From contig NZ_FNDX01000020.1 in the NCBI RefSeq assembly GCF_900099765.1, forward strand, positions 35,777 to 99,776: 64,000 nt of DNA. The letters are read 5' to 3'. The DNA is from Paenibacillus typhae. GTDB lineage: Bacteria > Bacillota > Bacilli > Paenibacillales > Paenibacillaceae. Below are positions 34,055-43,082 of this stretch, one piece after another (position 1 is the first letter of the stretch; the number at the start of each line of letters is the position of its first letter). The notes under the pieces were generated by a model. It ran no database searches, was not told where the DNA came from, and saw nothing but the letters and a program-made list of their open reading frames with translations. The translations under genes and the position numbers were made by a program.

Positions 34055-35770
34055 TTGAAAACACTAAAAATGCTTCGTCTTAGTCTTGCAATGCTACTGC
34101 TGTCATCTTTGGCAACAGCCTGTTCCGGCAATAACGCGAACAATGCCGGTGCGGAAACAAACAGCAAACCCGATTCAACGAACAGTGCGAATGCCGGCAC
34201 TGAGGAAGTCAAGATGGATAAGGTTACTTATACGATCTTTAACGGCGTTGCCGGCTCGAAGGATGGCAACACCAACGAGACGACGATCGGCAAAATGCTG
34301 GAGGATCAGACAGGCACCAACTTCAAGCTGGAGTTTCTCGTCGGTGACCTGAATACCAAAATCGGAACCATGATTGCCGCTAACGAATATCCGGATGTAC
34401 TGATTCCCGACGCGGCTATTGAAGAGGTATTGAACGCAGGCGCGTTTATTCCGCTCGACGATCTGATCGAGAAGTACGGACCGAACATCAAGCGCGTGTA
34501 CGGCGACGACCTTGACCAGATGCGTTCCGCAGACGGCAAATTGTATTTCCTGCCGATGTCCGCCCAGGTCGGCGATTTTGTACCGGACCCCGAGCCGACA
34601 GCCGCATTCTGGGTACAGCGCCGGGTGCTGGAAGAAGCAGGATATCCAAAGATCAAGACGCTGGACCAGTACATGGAACTGATTGAGAATTATGCGGCGA
34701 AGCATAAGGATGAAGGACTGACCGGCATGGTGTCGCTTACCCATGACTGGAGATTTTTTGCCACCGCCAACCCGCCGATGCATCTGCTGGGATATCCGAA
34801 TGACGGTAACGTGATGGTGGACCCGGCTACACTCGAGGCTACAACCTACTCCGGATCAGACGGAGCCAAGCAATGGCTGCAGGCTCTAAATACGCTTAAT
34901 TCGAAGGGGATGTTTGACAAAGCGTCCTTCGTCGATAACTACGATCAATATATTGCCAAGCTGACCTCCCATAAGGTGCTCGGGTTCTTCGATTACCGCT
35001 GGCAGGTGCAGACCGCGCTGAATGTTCTGAAGGATGCGGCCCGGAAGGACCCGTCGCTTGACGGCTACAACTACTTCCCGCTGCCGGTTACCTTTGACGA
35101 AAGTATAGCCGATGCTTATGTTGACGGTCCTGGCGGCCTGGTTACCAACCGCGGGGTCGGTATTACCGTCAGCGCCAAAAATCCGGAGCGGATCATCCAG
35201 TATTTTGACAACATGCTGAAGGAAGAAAATCAGATCCTTATCACATGGGGGATCAAAGGCGAAACCTATGAAGTCAATGAAGAAGGCCGCTACTACCGGA
35301 CTCAGGAGCAGATCAACAAAATTGATGAGGCCTTTAACGAGAAATTCGGCTTTAAGTATTACAGCTGGAACTGGCCAAGCTATGGCAACAACTCGACGCT
35401 CTCTGACGGCAATGCCAGAGGCGTAGGTTATCAGCCGGAAGTATTCCAGATGAGCCTTACCGATAAGGATAAAGAGATCCTGGGCAAATATGACGCTCAG
35501 ACCTATACCCAAATGTTCGCCAAGCCTATTGATCGTCCGTGGTATCCGGCATGGGGCTTCGTGAAGGAGCAGAATTCACCGGAATTGATGTGGGAGACCA
35601 ATAAAGATGAGCTGACCAAAAAATATTATCCGAAGCTGGTCCTGTCCTCCCCGGATAAATTCGATTCCATCTGGAGCGATTTCCAGAAGGAATGGGGCAA
35701 GCTGGACACAGCCGGCTATGAAAAATGGACAACCGAGCAAGTGAAGAAGAAAGTGGATATGGGCAAATAA
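34055..35770 (+). CDS. Extracellular sugar-binding lipoprotein, third cassette
   Basis: A 571-residue solute-binding protein starting at TTG behind GAGGGGGAAAG. The signal ends in a LATAC lipobox with Cys23, followed by an Asn/Ser/Gly-rich linker. The mature part belongs to the LplA-like binding family (FIPLDDLIEKYGPNIK near 130; TWGIKGETYEV near 395). It is preceded by its own cre/promoter and followed by a hairpin before the permeases. Substrate unknown; the GH43 and esterase genes downstream point to xylo-oligosaccharides. Confidence 0.87.
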   Translation: MKTLKMLRLSLAMLLLSSLATACSGNNANNAGAETNSKPDSTNSANAGTEEVKMDKVTYTIFNGVAGSKDGNTNETTIGKMLEDQTGTNFKLEFLVGDLNTKIGTMIAANEYPDVLIPDAAIEEVLNAGAFIPLDDLIEKYGPNIKRVYGDDLDQMRSADGKLYFLPMSAQVGDFVPDPEPTAAFWVQRRVLEEAGYPKIKTLDQYMELIENYAAKHKDEGLTGMVSLTHDWRFFATANPPMHLLGYPNDGNVMVDPATLEATTYSGSDGAKQWLQALNTLNSKGMFDKASFVDNYDQYIAKLTSHKVLGFFDYRWQVQTALNVLKDAARKDPSLDGYNYFPLPVTFDESIADAYVDGPGGLVTNRGVGITVSAKNPERIIQYFDNMLKEENQILITWGIKGETYEVNEEGRYYRTQEQINKIDEAFNEKFGFKYYSWNWPSYGNNSTLSDGNARGVGYQPEVFQMSLTDKDKEILGKYDAQTYTQMFAKPIDRPWYPAWGFVKEQNSPELMWETNKDELTKKYYPKLVLSSPDKFDSIWSDFQKEWGKLDTAGYEKWTTEQVKKKVDMGK

Positions 35771-35787
35771 AGCAAGTAAATGAGATG

Positions 35788-35829
35788 AAGGGCGGCCGGA
35801 GCGTTGGTATGGCTATGGCTGCCCTTTTT
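35788..35829 (+). terminator. Intra-operon attenuating hairpin
   Basis: AAGGGCGGCC and GGCTGCCCTT (partly paired) enclose a 22-base loop and are followed by a T run, lying between the third lipoprotein gene and its permeases. It resembles the hairpin at 27036 and probably sets lipoprotein-to-permease ratio. Confidence 0.6.
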
Positions 35830-35867
35830 CCTCGGTAATCCGCACAGGGGCTGGAGGAGATAATGAG

Positions 35868-36842
35868 ATGAATACAAAAACGATACTGGCAACACCTGAA
35901 ATAAAGACTGACCAGAAGCCTGCAGGTCTTCGGCTGTTTCTGACCAAACTGGTGAAGCAGCGGGTACTGGTATTTATGTCGGTTCCTTTTTTGATCTGGC
36001 TGTTTATATTTAAATACCTGCCGCTGTGGGGCTGGACAATCGCTTTCCAGGATTACCGGCCGGCGCTCGGCTTCTGGGATCAGAAATGGATCGGCTTTTC
36101 GCACTTCAAATTTTTGTTTGGTGATGAACGGTTCCTCCGGGTGCTTCGAAATACGCTCGCCATGAGCTCGATTAATCTTATTCTGGGTTTTTTGACCGCC
36201 ATAGTGCTGGCATTATTATTGAATGAAATCCGTCAGGTTGCCTTTAAGCGCATCGTACAGACGGTCAGCTATTTACCCCACTTTATTTCCTGGGTGGTGG
36301 CGGCAAGCATTATTCAAACCACCTTGTCCCCGGACGGTATTATCAATCAGCTGCTGATCTGGGCAGGGTTCATTGACAAGGGGCAGGAATTTTTGTTTCT
36401 CGGAATTCCGCATTTTTTCTGGGGAATCTTCGGGGCAAGCTCGGTCTGGAAGGATATCGGCTGGAATACGATTGTGTATCTGGCGGCCATGACCACCATC
36501 GATCCGTCGCAGTATGAAGCCGCAGAAATGGATGGTGCAGGACGGTTCAAGCGGATGTTCTACATCACGCTGCCGGGCATTAAAAGTGTTGTCGTCGTAT
36601 TGCTTATAATGAACATCGGCTATCTGCTGGAATCGGGATTTGAACCGCAATATTTGCTGGGGAACGGCATGAATGTAGACTATTCGGAGAATATCGATAT
36701 TTTCGTGCTGAAATACGGGATTGCCCAAAGCAACTTCTCTCTTTCCATCGCAGCCGGCATGTTTAAGACGATCGTCAGCTTTATTCTGCTGTTCGTGGCG
36801 AATTCCGTTGCCAAACGCGCTGGCGAGTCCAGGCTGTTCTAG
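35868..36842 (+). CDS. Sugar ABC transporter permease (LplB type), third cassette
   Basis: A 324-residue permease, ATG behind CTGGAGGAGA. A cytoplasmic N-terminus of about 38 residues precedes six spans, with EAA loop YEAAEMDGAGRFKRMFYITLP. C-terminal VAKRAGESRLF is typical of the branch. It forms the channel with the next gene. Confidence 0.88.
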   Translation: MNTKTILATPEIKTDQKPAGLRLFLTKLVKQRVLVFMSVPFLIWLFIFKYLPLWGWTIAFQDYRPALGFWDQKWIGFSHFKFLFGDERFLRVLRNTLAMSSINLILGFLTAIVLALLLNEIRQVAFKRIVQTVSYLPHFISWVVAASIIQTTLSPDGIINQLLIWAGFIDKGQEFLFLGIPHFFWGIFGASSVWKDIGWNTIVYLAAMTTIDPSQYEAAEMDGAGRFKRMFYITLPGIKSVVVVLLIMNIGYLLESGFEPQYLLGNGMNVDYSENIDIFVLKYGIAQSNFSLSIAAGMFKTIVSFILLFVANSVAKRAGESRLF

Positions 36843-36863
36843 ACGAAGAAGGAGGGAATCGAA

Positions 36864-37781
36864 GTGGAGAAAAGAAACCGGATTCGGACATCCAGGGGCG
36901 ATAGAGTATTCGAGATTTGCAACTTTATCTTTATGATTCTGCTGATGATCGTTACACTCTATCCGTTCATTAATATACTTGCTGTTTCTTTAAATGATGC
37001 GCAGGATTCGATCAAGGGCGGGATATACCTGTTCCCGCGCGCTTTAACCCTGGATAATTATCAGTATGTATTTAAAGAAGCAACCATTTTCCATGCCACC
37101 CTGATTTCTATACTGCGCACAGTGATTGGTACAGTTGTTACGGTACTGGGTTCAGCCATGGTGGCGTACACAATCAGCCGGCAGGATTATGTGCTGCGCA
37201 AATTCATTACAATTGCCTTTATTCTGACAATGTACTTTAACGGCGGATTGATTCCAAACTACCTTCTGATGCGCGATATGAATCTCGTCGGCAGCTTCTG
37301 GGTCTACATCCTGCCGGGCCTTATCGGTGTATTTAATCTGATCATTATCCGCTCCTTTATAGAAAATTTGCCGGAGAGCATTCTCGAATCCGGGAAAATC
37401 GACGGAGCCGGCGATTTCAAAACCTTTATCAGTATCGTGCTTCCGCTAACCATGCCTGTACTGGCTACCGTAGCTTTATTCTCCGGGGTCTATCAGTGGA
37501 ATTCATGGTTTGACGTGTTCCTGTACAATTCGTCGAAGATCAACCTGAGTACACTGCAGTACGAGCTGCAGAAGATTCTGCAAAATTCCACGGCCACCGC
37601 GGGTACCTCCAGCATGGACGGCATGATCAACGGAGCGAACGGTTCGCAGCAGGGTGCGGTTACGCCATTGTCGATCCGGGCCACGATGACGATCGTCGCT
37701 TCGGTGCCGATCATTATGGTCTATCCGTTCCTGCAGAAATATTTCGTCAAGGGCATGATGGTCGGCGGTGTAAAGGGCTGA
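36864..37781 (+). CDS. Sugar ABC transporter permease (YtcP type), third cassette
   Basis: A 305-residue partner permease starting at GTG behind GAAGGAGGG, 21 bp after its partner. It has six spans. The EAA loop is divergent (LESGKIDGAGDFKTFISIVLP, with ESG in place of EAA), a mild departure at the ATPase contact. A Ser/Gly/Asn-rich insertion near 250-270 (TAGTSSMDGMINGANGSQQ) is also seen in the fourth cassette's permease. The C-terminus reads KYFVKGMMVGGVKG. Confidence 0.87.
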   Translation: MEKRNRIRTSRGDRVFEICNFIFMILLMIVTLYPFINILAVSLNDAQDSIKGGIYLFPRALTLDNYQYVFKEATIFHATLISILRTVIGTVVTVLGSAMVAYTISRQDYVLRKFITIAFILTMYFNGGLIPNYLLMRDMNLVGSFWVYILPGLIGVFNLIIIRSFIENLPESILESGKIDGAGDFKTFISIVLPLTMPVLATVALFSGVYQWNSWFDVFLYNSSKINLSTLQYELQKILQNSTATAGTSSMDGMINGANGSQQGAVTPLSIRATMTIVASVPIIMVYPFLQKYFVKGMMVGGVKG

Positions 37782-37814
37782 CGACAGGGAAGCCGCTTAT
37801 ACCTTTACTGTTCA

Positions 37815-37841
37815 GGCTGCCGGATGTTTCGGCGGCTTTTT
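37815..37841 (+). terminator. Terminator of the third ABC cassette
   Basis: GCTGCCG, a seven-base loop and CGGCGGC followed by five T form a compact terminator 34 bases after the last permease. Confidence 0.8.
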
Positions 37842-37960
37842 CTTTGACTATAAGAATATGAGGATAGGTCAATGATAGGTTGGTTTAGGTCATGGACTTC
37901 AATCCTCCCGCGTACCTATAATCGAATTGTCTATTAATATCTTCTATTAAAAAGGGTGAA

Positions 37961-39394
37961 ATGACGTTGGCAAAAAAACAAGGAATGAATCCGTACCTTC
38001 CTTCATGGGAATACATCCCTGACGGTGAGCCTTATGTATTTGACGGCCGGGTTTATATTTACGGCTCGCATGACCGGTTTAACGGACATGTGTTTTGCTT
38101 GAATGATTATGTCAGCTGGTCTGCACCGGCGGAGGATCTGTCCGACTGGAGGTATGAAGGGGTAATCTATCATTCCACGGATGACCCGCTCAATCCGGAG
38201 GGAAGCATGTGCCTGTATGCCCCCGATGTTACGGTGGGACCTGACGGGCGGTATTACCTATACTACGTGCTTGATAAGCTTCCCATCGTTTCGGTGGCTG
38301 TATGCGATACGCCCTGCGGCACATTCAGCTTCTACGGTCATGTGAAATATGCCGACGGGACACGTCTCGGAGAACGGGAGGGCGATGAGCCCCAGTTCGA
38401 TCCGGGTGTACTTACAGAAGGGGAACTGACCTATTTATATACCGGGTTTTGCGCACCGGGAGATAAGTCTAGAAGCGGGGCCATGGCTACTGTAATAGGA
38501 CCCGATATGCTTACCATCCGGGAAGAGCCTGTATTTGTCGCACCGAGTGAGCCCTACAGTACCGGAAGCGGCTTTGAAGGACATGCGTTCTTCGAGGCGC
38601 CTTCCATCCGGAAGAGAGGAGACACCTATTATCTCATCTATTCCTCGGTTGTCATGCATGAGCTGTGTTATGCGACGAGCAAACATCCTACGAAGAACTT
38701 CGAGTACCAGGGAGTAATCGTAAGCAACTGCGATCTTCATATCGGTAAATACAAGCCGGCTGCCAAACCGATGTATTACGGCGGTAATAACCACGGCAGC
38801 ATCGTAGAAGTTGATGGAGCCTGGTATATTTTTTACCACCGGCATACCAATGGAACTGCGTTTTCCCGGCAAGGCTGTCTTGAGCCCATCCATTTCCTCG
38901 AAGACGGAACGATTCCCCAGGTTGAAATAACATCCAGTGGTCCTAACCGGGGGCCGTTTGAAGGCAGAGGGGAATATCCGGCATATTTGGCATGCCACTT
39001 ATTCTGTAAGGCTGAAGAAATGTATACCGGCGGCTTTGGCCGTTCAGGAGCATGGATGGACAGCCGTTTCCCGAAAATCACGCAGGATGGGCGGGACGGC
39101 GATGAGGAGACCGGTTATATTGCCAACATGACGGATTCGGCTACGGCCGGGTTTAAGTATTTTGATTGCCGTGGCATTCAAAGGGTGCGGATCAAGGTGC
39201 GGGGCTATTGCCAGGGCTTCTTTGAAGTGAAGACAGCGTGGGATGGACCGTCCCTTGGTCAAATACCCGTAGGCTTCACCAACATTTGGACAGAATACGC
39301 CTCGGATATCCGCATTCCTGACGGGCAGCAGGCCCTGTATTTCACATTTACCGGTAATGGAAGTGCCAGCCTGGCTTCGATTGCCCTGGAATAA
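37961..39394 (+). CDS. GH43 beta-xylosidase/arabinofuranosidase with C-terminal CBM6-like domain
   Basis: A 477-residue enzyme of the five-bladed GH43 propeller. Residues 10-330 hold the catalytic domain, with base Asp21 in IPDGEPYVFDGRVY, pKa-modulating Asp89 in LYAPDV and acid Glu212 in FFEAPS. Residues about 345-477 form a CBM6-like beta-sandwich (DSATAGFKYFDCRG; WDGPSLGQIPVG; ALYFTFTGNGSASLASIALE). No signal peptide, so it works on imported arabino/xylo-oligosaccharides. A terminator separates it from the ABC cassette; TATAAT at 37917-37922 could serve it. The esterase gene follows at 28 bp and should be cotranscribed. Confidence 0.88.
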   Translation: MTLAKKQGMNPYLPSWEYIPDGEPYVFDGRVYIYGSHDRFNGHVFCLNDYVSWSAPAEDLSDWRYEGVIYHSTDDPLNPEGSMCLYAPDVTVGPDGRYYLYYVLDKLPIVSVAVCDTPCGTFSFYGHVKYADGTRLGEREGDEPQFDPGVLTEGELTYLYTGFCAPGDKSRSGAMATVIGPDMLTIREEPVFVAPSEPYSTGSGFEGHAFFEAPSIRKRGDTYYLIYSSVVMHELCYATSKHPTKNFEYQGVIVSNCDLHIGKYKPAAKPMYYGGNNHGSIVEVDGAWYIFYHRHTNGTAFSRQGCLEPIHFLEDGTIPQVEITSSGPNRGPFEGRGEYPAYLACHLFCKAEEMYTGGFGRSGAWMDSRFPKITQDGRDGDEETGYIANMTDSATAGFKYFDCRGIQRVRIKVRGYCQGFFEVKTAWDGPSLGQIPVGFTNIWTEYASDIRIPDGQQALYFTFTGNGSASLASIALE

Positions 39395-39422
39395 CTTATG
39401 CTGAATAAAGGAGAGAGCAGCA

Positions 39423-40211
39423 ATGAACAGAAATAGCCAGGATTTTGAAGTGTCAGAGGCGCCGGCTGGATTTGACAGCGAGCGGGAAGCTATTGCCCGG
39501 GGAATAATGAAGATGATTGAATACCCTTCCGGTACGGTAGGCCGTAACCGGCAAGCCAGAGTGTATACGCCTCCCGGATATTCAGCTGATCAGGAATACA
39601 GTGTGCTTTATCTGCTGCACGGAATCGGCGGAGATGAGAATGAGTGGTACACGCATGGTATGCCTCAGATCATTCTTGATAATCTGTATGCTGACGGGAT
39701 GCTTAGGCCGATGATCGTCGTTTTTCCCAATGGAAGAGCAATGTGGGATGACCGGGCGGAGGGGGATATTTTTGATGCCGAGAAGATCCGGGCATTCGAA
39801 ACCTTCGAGACGGAATTGTTCGGGGACCTTATCCCTTATATTGAAGCGAATTATCCGGTCCTGACGGACCGGCTGCACCGGGCCATTGCCGGATTATCCA
39901 TGGGCGGCGGGCAGGCTTTGAATATCGGACTCGGCAATCTTGACAGGTTCGCCTGGATCGGGGCATTCTCTCCGGCGCCGAACACCAGGGAGCCTGAAAT
40001 ACTGGTTCCGGAGCCTAAGCGGACTGCGGAGCAGCTGCACCTCCTATGGATATCGTGCGGGAATCTGGATTCGCTGAAGCATGTCAGCGACAGGACACAC
40101 GAATACCTGTCGCAGCATGCTGTACCGCATATCTGGGTGGAGGAGCAGGGCGATCACGATTGGCCTGTCTGGAAAAGCGGATTGTACCAGCTGGCTAAAC
40201 GTCTCTTTTAA
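39423..40211 (+). CDS. CE1-like carbohydrate esterase
   Basis: A 262-residue alpha/beta hydrolase of the esterase D/CE1 group that includes feruloyl and acetyl-xylan esterases. YLLHGIGGDENEW (63-75) shapes the oxyanion region. Nucleophile Ser159 lies in GLSMGGG, and His245 in the terminal GDHDWPVW block. An Asp near 215 (CGNLD) is the probable third residue. No signal peptide. Behind AAAGGAGAGAG and 28 bp after GH43, it probably removes acetyl or feruloyl groups from imported xylo-oligosaccharides. The acyl specificity cannot be read from sequence. Confidence 0.82.
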   Translation: MNRNSQDFEVSEAPAGFDSEREAIARGIMKMIEYPSGTVGRNRQARVYTPPGYSADQEYSVLYLLHGIGGDENEWYTHGMPQIILDNLYADGMLRPMIVVFPNGRAMWDDRAEGDIFDAEKIRAFETFETELFGDLIPYIEANYPVLTDRLHRAIAGLSMGGGQALNIGLGNLDRFAWIGAFSPAPNTREPEILVPEPKRTAEQLHLLWISCGNLDSLKHVSDRTHEYLSQHAVPHIWVEEQGDHDWPVWKSGLYQLAKRLF

Positions 40212-40221
40212 TGAAGCAAGA

Positions 40222-40270
40222 AGACAGGGCAGTGATTTCCCGTTAACGGGAGAGTCACTGCCCTGCTTTG
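40222..40270. terminator. Bidirectional terminator between convergent operons
   Basis: CAGGGCAGTGA (40225-40235) and TCACTGCCCTG (40255-40265) pair perfectly; an inner stem TCCCGTTAACGGGA extends it. It lies between the esterase and the minus-strand lipoprotein gene. Confidence 0.85.
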
Positions 40271-40278
40271 TTTACTGC

Positions 40279-42069
40279 TTATTTATTGGCCATTGCCTCT
40301 GCGCGCAATTTCACGATTTTTTCGGCCTTCACTGTATCTGCAGCAAACACATCCGTCCAGCCGAGACCGTTCACATCCGATTTCAGCTTGGTCCACAGCT
40401 GGTCGAATTCCGCCTGATTTTTGGCGAAAATCATTTTCCAGGAGGTATCCTTTACATAATCGGAAATCTGGCTCCGTTTATTCTTGATGTCGGAAGAGTC
40501 GGTGCCGAGGCTCGTATTGATATTAGGGACAATATCAATCATATTATTTTTCTGATAATAATCAGTCGGGTTGGTAGCCTTGAACATGCTCTGCCACTCA
40601 GTAGTAAGCGTAGTTTTATTAGCCTCTATTGTTGCGTTCCAGTAGTCCTTGTTGTAGAATTCGCCGGTATCGGGATCCACTGCAAAATCACCGATAATCA
40701 TGCTGTTAATTTTGCTTTGTCCATCCTGATAGCCGCCGCCGCCGTACTCGTCGGGAACTGGGGTATTATCCTGAAAGGCGGTCTGGCCGACTTCAGTCAG
40801 CTTAAATTTACCGTCCGCGGTTTTTTCATAATTGAAGCCTTCCATACCGTTGGTGTAATAGCGCAGCCCTTCCGGGGAAGACATCCAGTCCATGAATTCC
40901 ATAATACGGTCCGGATCTTTGGCTTTGGAGCCGATGGCAAAGACGCGTCCGTTGCCGAAATAAGCATCACTGTTCTGAATAATATGGGTGTCGCCGATCG
41001 GAATAGCTACATTTCCGTCACCCTGCGCGCCTCTTTGCGGCGTGTTATAGAACCCTCTCTGCCATGAATACCATAACAGGAGCACCTGTTTATTGGTCAA
41101 TTTCTCGGACACCTTGTTCCAGTCCTGGGTTGGTGAATCCGGATCGACAAGCCCTCTCTGGTTGGCATCAAAATAAAACTGGAGGATTTTCTTATACATG
41201 CTGTTATCATCAATGAGCGGAACGATGTCGCCCTTGGCATTCAGCTGTATGGTTGAGGTTCCGTCCGGCTGCTCATAGCCGTACCAGTTGCTCAGCCAGC
41301 GGACGTTTTCCATGCTCCCGTTATCCCAATCCTTCCATAGCGTAATAGGCGAAATAGGTTTTCCGTCAGTCGTAGCCGGATATTTCTCGTGCATAAGCTG
41401 CAGCGCATCCAAAAGGTCAGTCAGATTGTTCAGCTTGGGCGACCCGATCCCCTTATAATAATCCCAGGGCATGAGCGGGCTGGAATAAGGGATCTCCTCC
41501 GAGAAGGTGGTCGGCGAGGTATCGGCCACAAAGGTCGGCAGGCCGTAGATTTTACCGTCCGGATTCACCTTGTCAAAGGCCGCATTAAAAGGCTGGAAAT
41601 GCTGGTCTACATATTTGGACAGGTACTCCGTATTCTTGACCTTATCCGTAATATCCATGATAAGTCCGGCAGGAATCAGCTCCTCCAGCTGACTGTTGTC
41701 AATAATCAACAGATCACCGAGATCCCCGGCTGCCGATCTTGTTTTGTAGAGCTGATCCCCTGCGACCTGGGGAGAGAGAATATTGAGAGTGATATTAAAT
41801 TTGTCCTTAATCAGCTTGCCGTACCAGCCCGTCTGCTCTCCCTGATAATTGGCCGCATTGTTAAAGACTGTGATCGTAAGCGGTTTGCTATGATCGGGGC
41901 CGTTCCCCGGGTCTGCAGACTGGTTTGCCTGATTCGCAGAATCGGTTGCGTTTGCTGCCCCAGAATTGCCTGAATTCCCGCCGCATCCGCTCAAAGCTGT
42001 TGTTCCCAGAAGCATACAGGCTGCGAGCGCAAATACAGTCTTGCTGTGCAGTTTATTCTTTTTACTCAT
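40279..42069 (-). CDS. Extracellular sugar-binding lipoprotein, fourth cassette
   Basis: A 596-residue solute-binding protein on the minus strand. ATG 42069 is preferred over a TTG two codons upstream because AGGGGGG sits 6 bases before it. The signal ends in LSGC (Cys29), followed by an Asn/Gly/Ser/Ala linker. The mature part resembles LplA-like binding proteins, including PLTITVFNNAANYQG and a GIGSPKLNNLTDLLDAL block. It is the last gene of a permease-permease-lipoprotein unit. Its 3' end converges on the esterase operon. Confidence 0.87.
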   Translation of the reverse strand: MSKKNKLHSKTVFALAACMLLGTTALSGCGGNSGNSGAANATDSANQANQSADPGNGPDHSKPLTITVFNNAANYQGEQTGWYGKLIKDKFNITLNILSPQVAGDQLYKTRSAAGDLGDLLIIDNSQLEELIPAGLIMDITDKVKNTEYLSKYVDQHFQPFNAAFDKVNPDGKIYGLPTFVADTSPTTFSEEIPYSSPLMPWDYYKGIGSPKLNNLTDLLDALQLMHEKYPATTDGKPISPITLWKDWDNGSMENVRWLSNWYGYEQPDGTSTIQLNAKGDIVPLIDDNSMYKKILQFYFDANQRGLVDPDSPTQDWNKVSEKLTNKQVLLLWYSWQRGFYNTPQRGAQGDGNVAIPIGDTHIIQNSDAYFGNGRVFAIGSKAKDPDRIMEFMDWMSSPEGLRYYTNGMEGFNYEKTADGKFKLTEVGQTAFQDNTPVPDEYGGGGYQDGQSKINSMIIGDFAVDPDTGEFYNKDYWNATIEANKTTLTTEWQSMFKATNPTDYYQKNNMIDIVPNINTSLGTDSSDIKNKRSQISDYVKDTSWKMIFAKNQAEFDQLWTKLKSDVNGLGWTDVFAADTVKAEKIVKLRAEAMANK

Positions 42070-42122
42070 ATACAACCCCCCTGAAGTAGTAAGCTTGTAT
42101 TATAACGGTGCCCCGGCTGGCC

Positions 42123-43082
42123 TTAGCCTTTCACAGCCCCGATTATAATTCCCTTCACAAAAAACCGCTGGAAAAACGGATAGACCAGAAGAATGGGCGC
42201 TACAACGATGATCGTCACCGTCATGCGGATCGACGTAGTGGTCTGCTTGGTTGCGAGGCTCGCCATTGCTGTTGAGCCGGCATTCTGCAGGTTAACCATG
42301 GTGGACAGTGAGCTGGCCTGATTAATGTAGTTGTAGAGGATAAACTGCAGGCTGTACAGCTTGTTGTCCGTAACCAGCAGCAGCGTATCCTGAAAGGAGT
42401 TCCACTGGTTCACTGCCGAGAAGATCGCAACGGTCGCCAGAATAGGCTTGCTGATCGGCAGAATAATTTTGAAAAAGATTGTCATCGTTCCGGCTCCGTC
42501 AATACTGGCTGCCTGCTGCAATTCCTTCGGCGTGGATTCCACAAAGGTTTTTACCAGAATGATGAAGAAGGGGGCAACGATGGAAGGCAGAATGTATGCC
42601 AGAAAACTGTTGGTGAGATGCAGAGACCGCATGGTCAAATACCAGGGAATAATACCGGCATTGAAGAACATGGTGATAATGGTGAAGCGGTACCAGAACT
42701 TTCTGCCCCACATGTCGTCTTGGGAGAACATGAAGCCCAGAAATGCAGAAGCCCCCACTGTCAACAGGGTTCCGATTACCGTTCTGCCTAATGAAATGAC
42801 AAAGGCATTCCATAGGCCGGGAATCTTGAACACATCAATGTAGTTTTGAAAATGAATTTGCTTCGGAAGGAAGATGACCTCCCCTTTGGCGCTAAGATCG
42901 TTTGCGCTGATTGTATTGATGATGATGGAATAAAAGGGATAGATACAAACGAAGGTAAAAAGAGAGAACAGCACATAGATGGTAATGGAGATCAGTTTGT
43001 CGGCTGTGCTGACCTGCATTCTATTCTTTTTGGACAAGCGACGGCTGCTCTTTGCTGCCGTTTCCGTTCCCATGCCGCTCAT
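42123..43082 (-). CDS. Sugar ABC transporter permease (YtcP type), fourth cassette
   Basis: A 319-residue permease overlapping its partner by 4 bp (ATGA). The N-terminus is basic (SSRRLSKKNR), with six spans, EAA loop QQAASIDGAGTMTIFFKIILP and C-terminus FFVKGIIIGAVKG. A region near 255-275 (SSLSTMVNLQNAGSTAMASL) parallels the insertion in the third-cassette permease, so the two cassettes may be related. Confidence 0.87.
   Translation of the reverse strand: MSGMGTETAAKSSRRLSKKNRMQVSTADKLISITIYVLFSLFTFVCIYPFYSIIINTISANDLSAKGEVIFLPKQIHFQNYIDVFKIPGLWNAFVISLGRTVIGTLLTVGASAFLGFMFSQDDMWGRKFWYRFTIITMFFNAGIIPWYLTMRSLHLTNSFLAYILPSIVAPFFIILVKTFVESTPKELQQAASIDGAGTMTIFFKIILPISKPILATVAIFSAVNQWNSFQDTLLLVTDNKLYSLQFILYNYINQASSLSTMVNLQNAGSTAMASLATKQTTTSIRMTVTIIVVAPILLVYPFFQRFFVKGIIIGAVKG

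Noticed and set aside
40081..41067. 328-codon plus-strand frame
   Set aside because: It is antisense to the fourth-cassette lipoprotein and overlaps the esterase end and a strong terminator.
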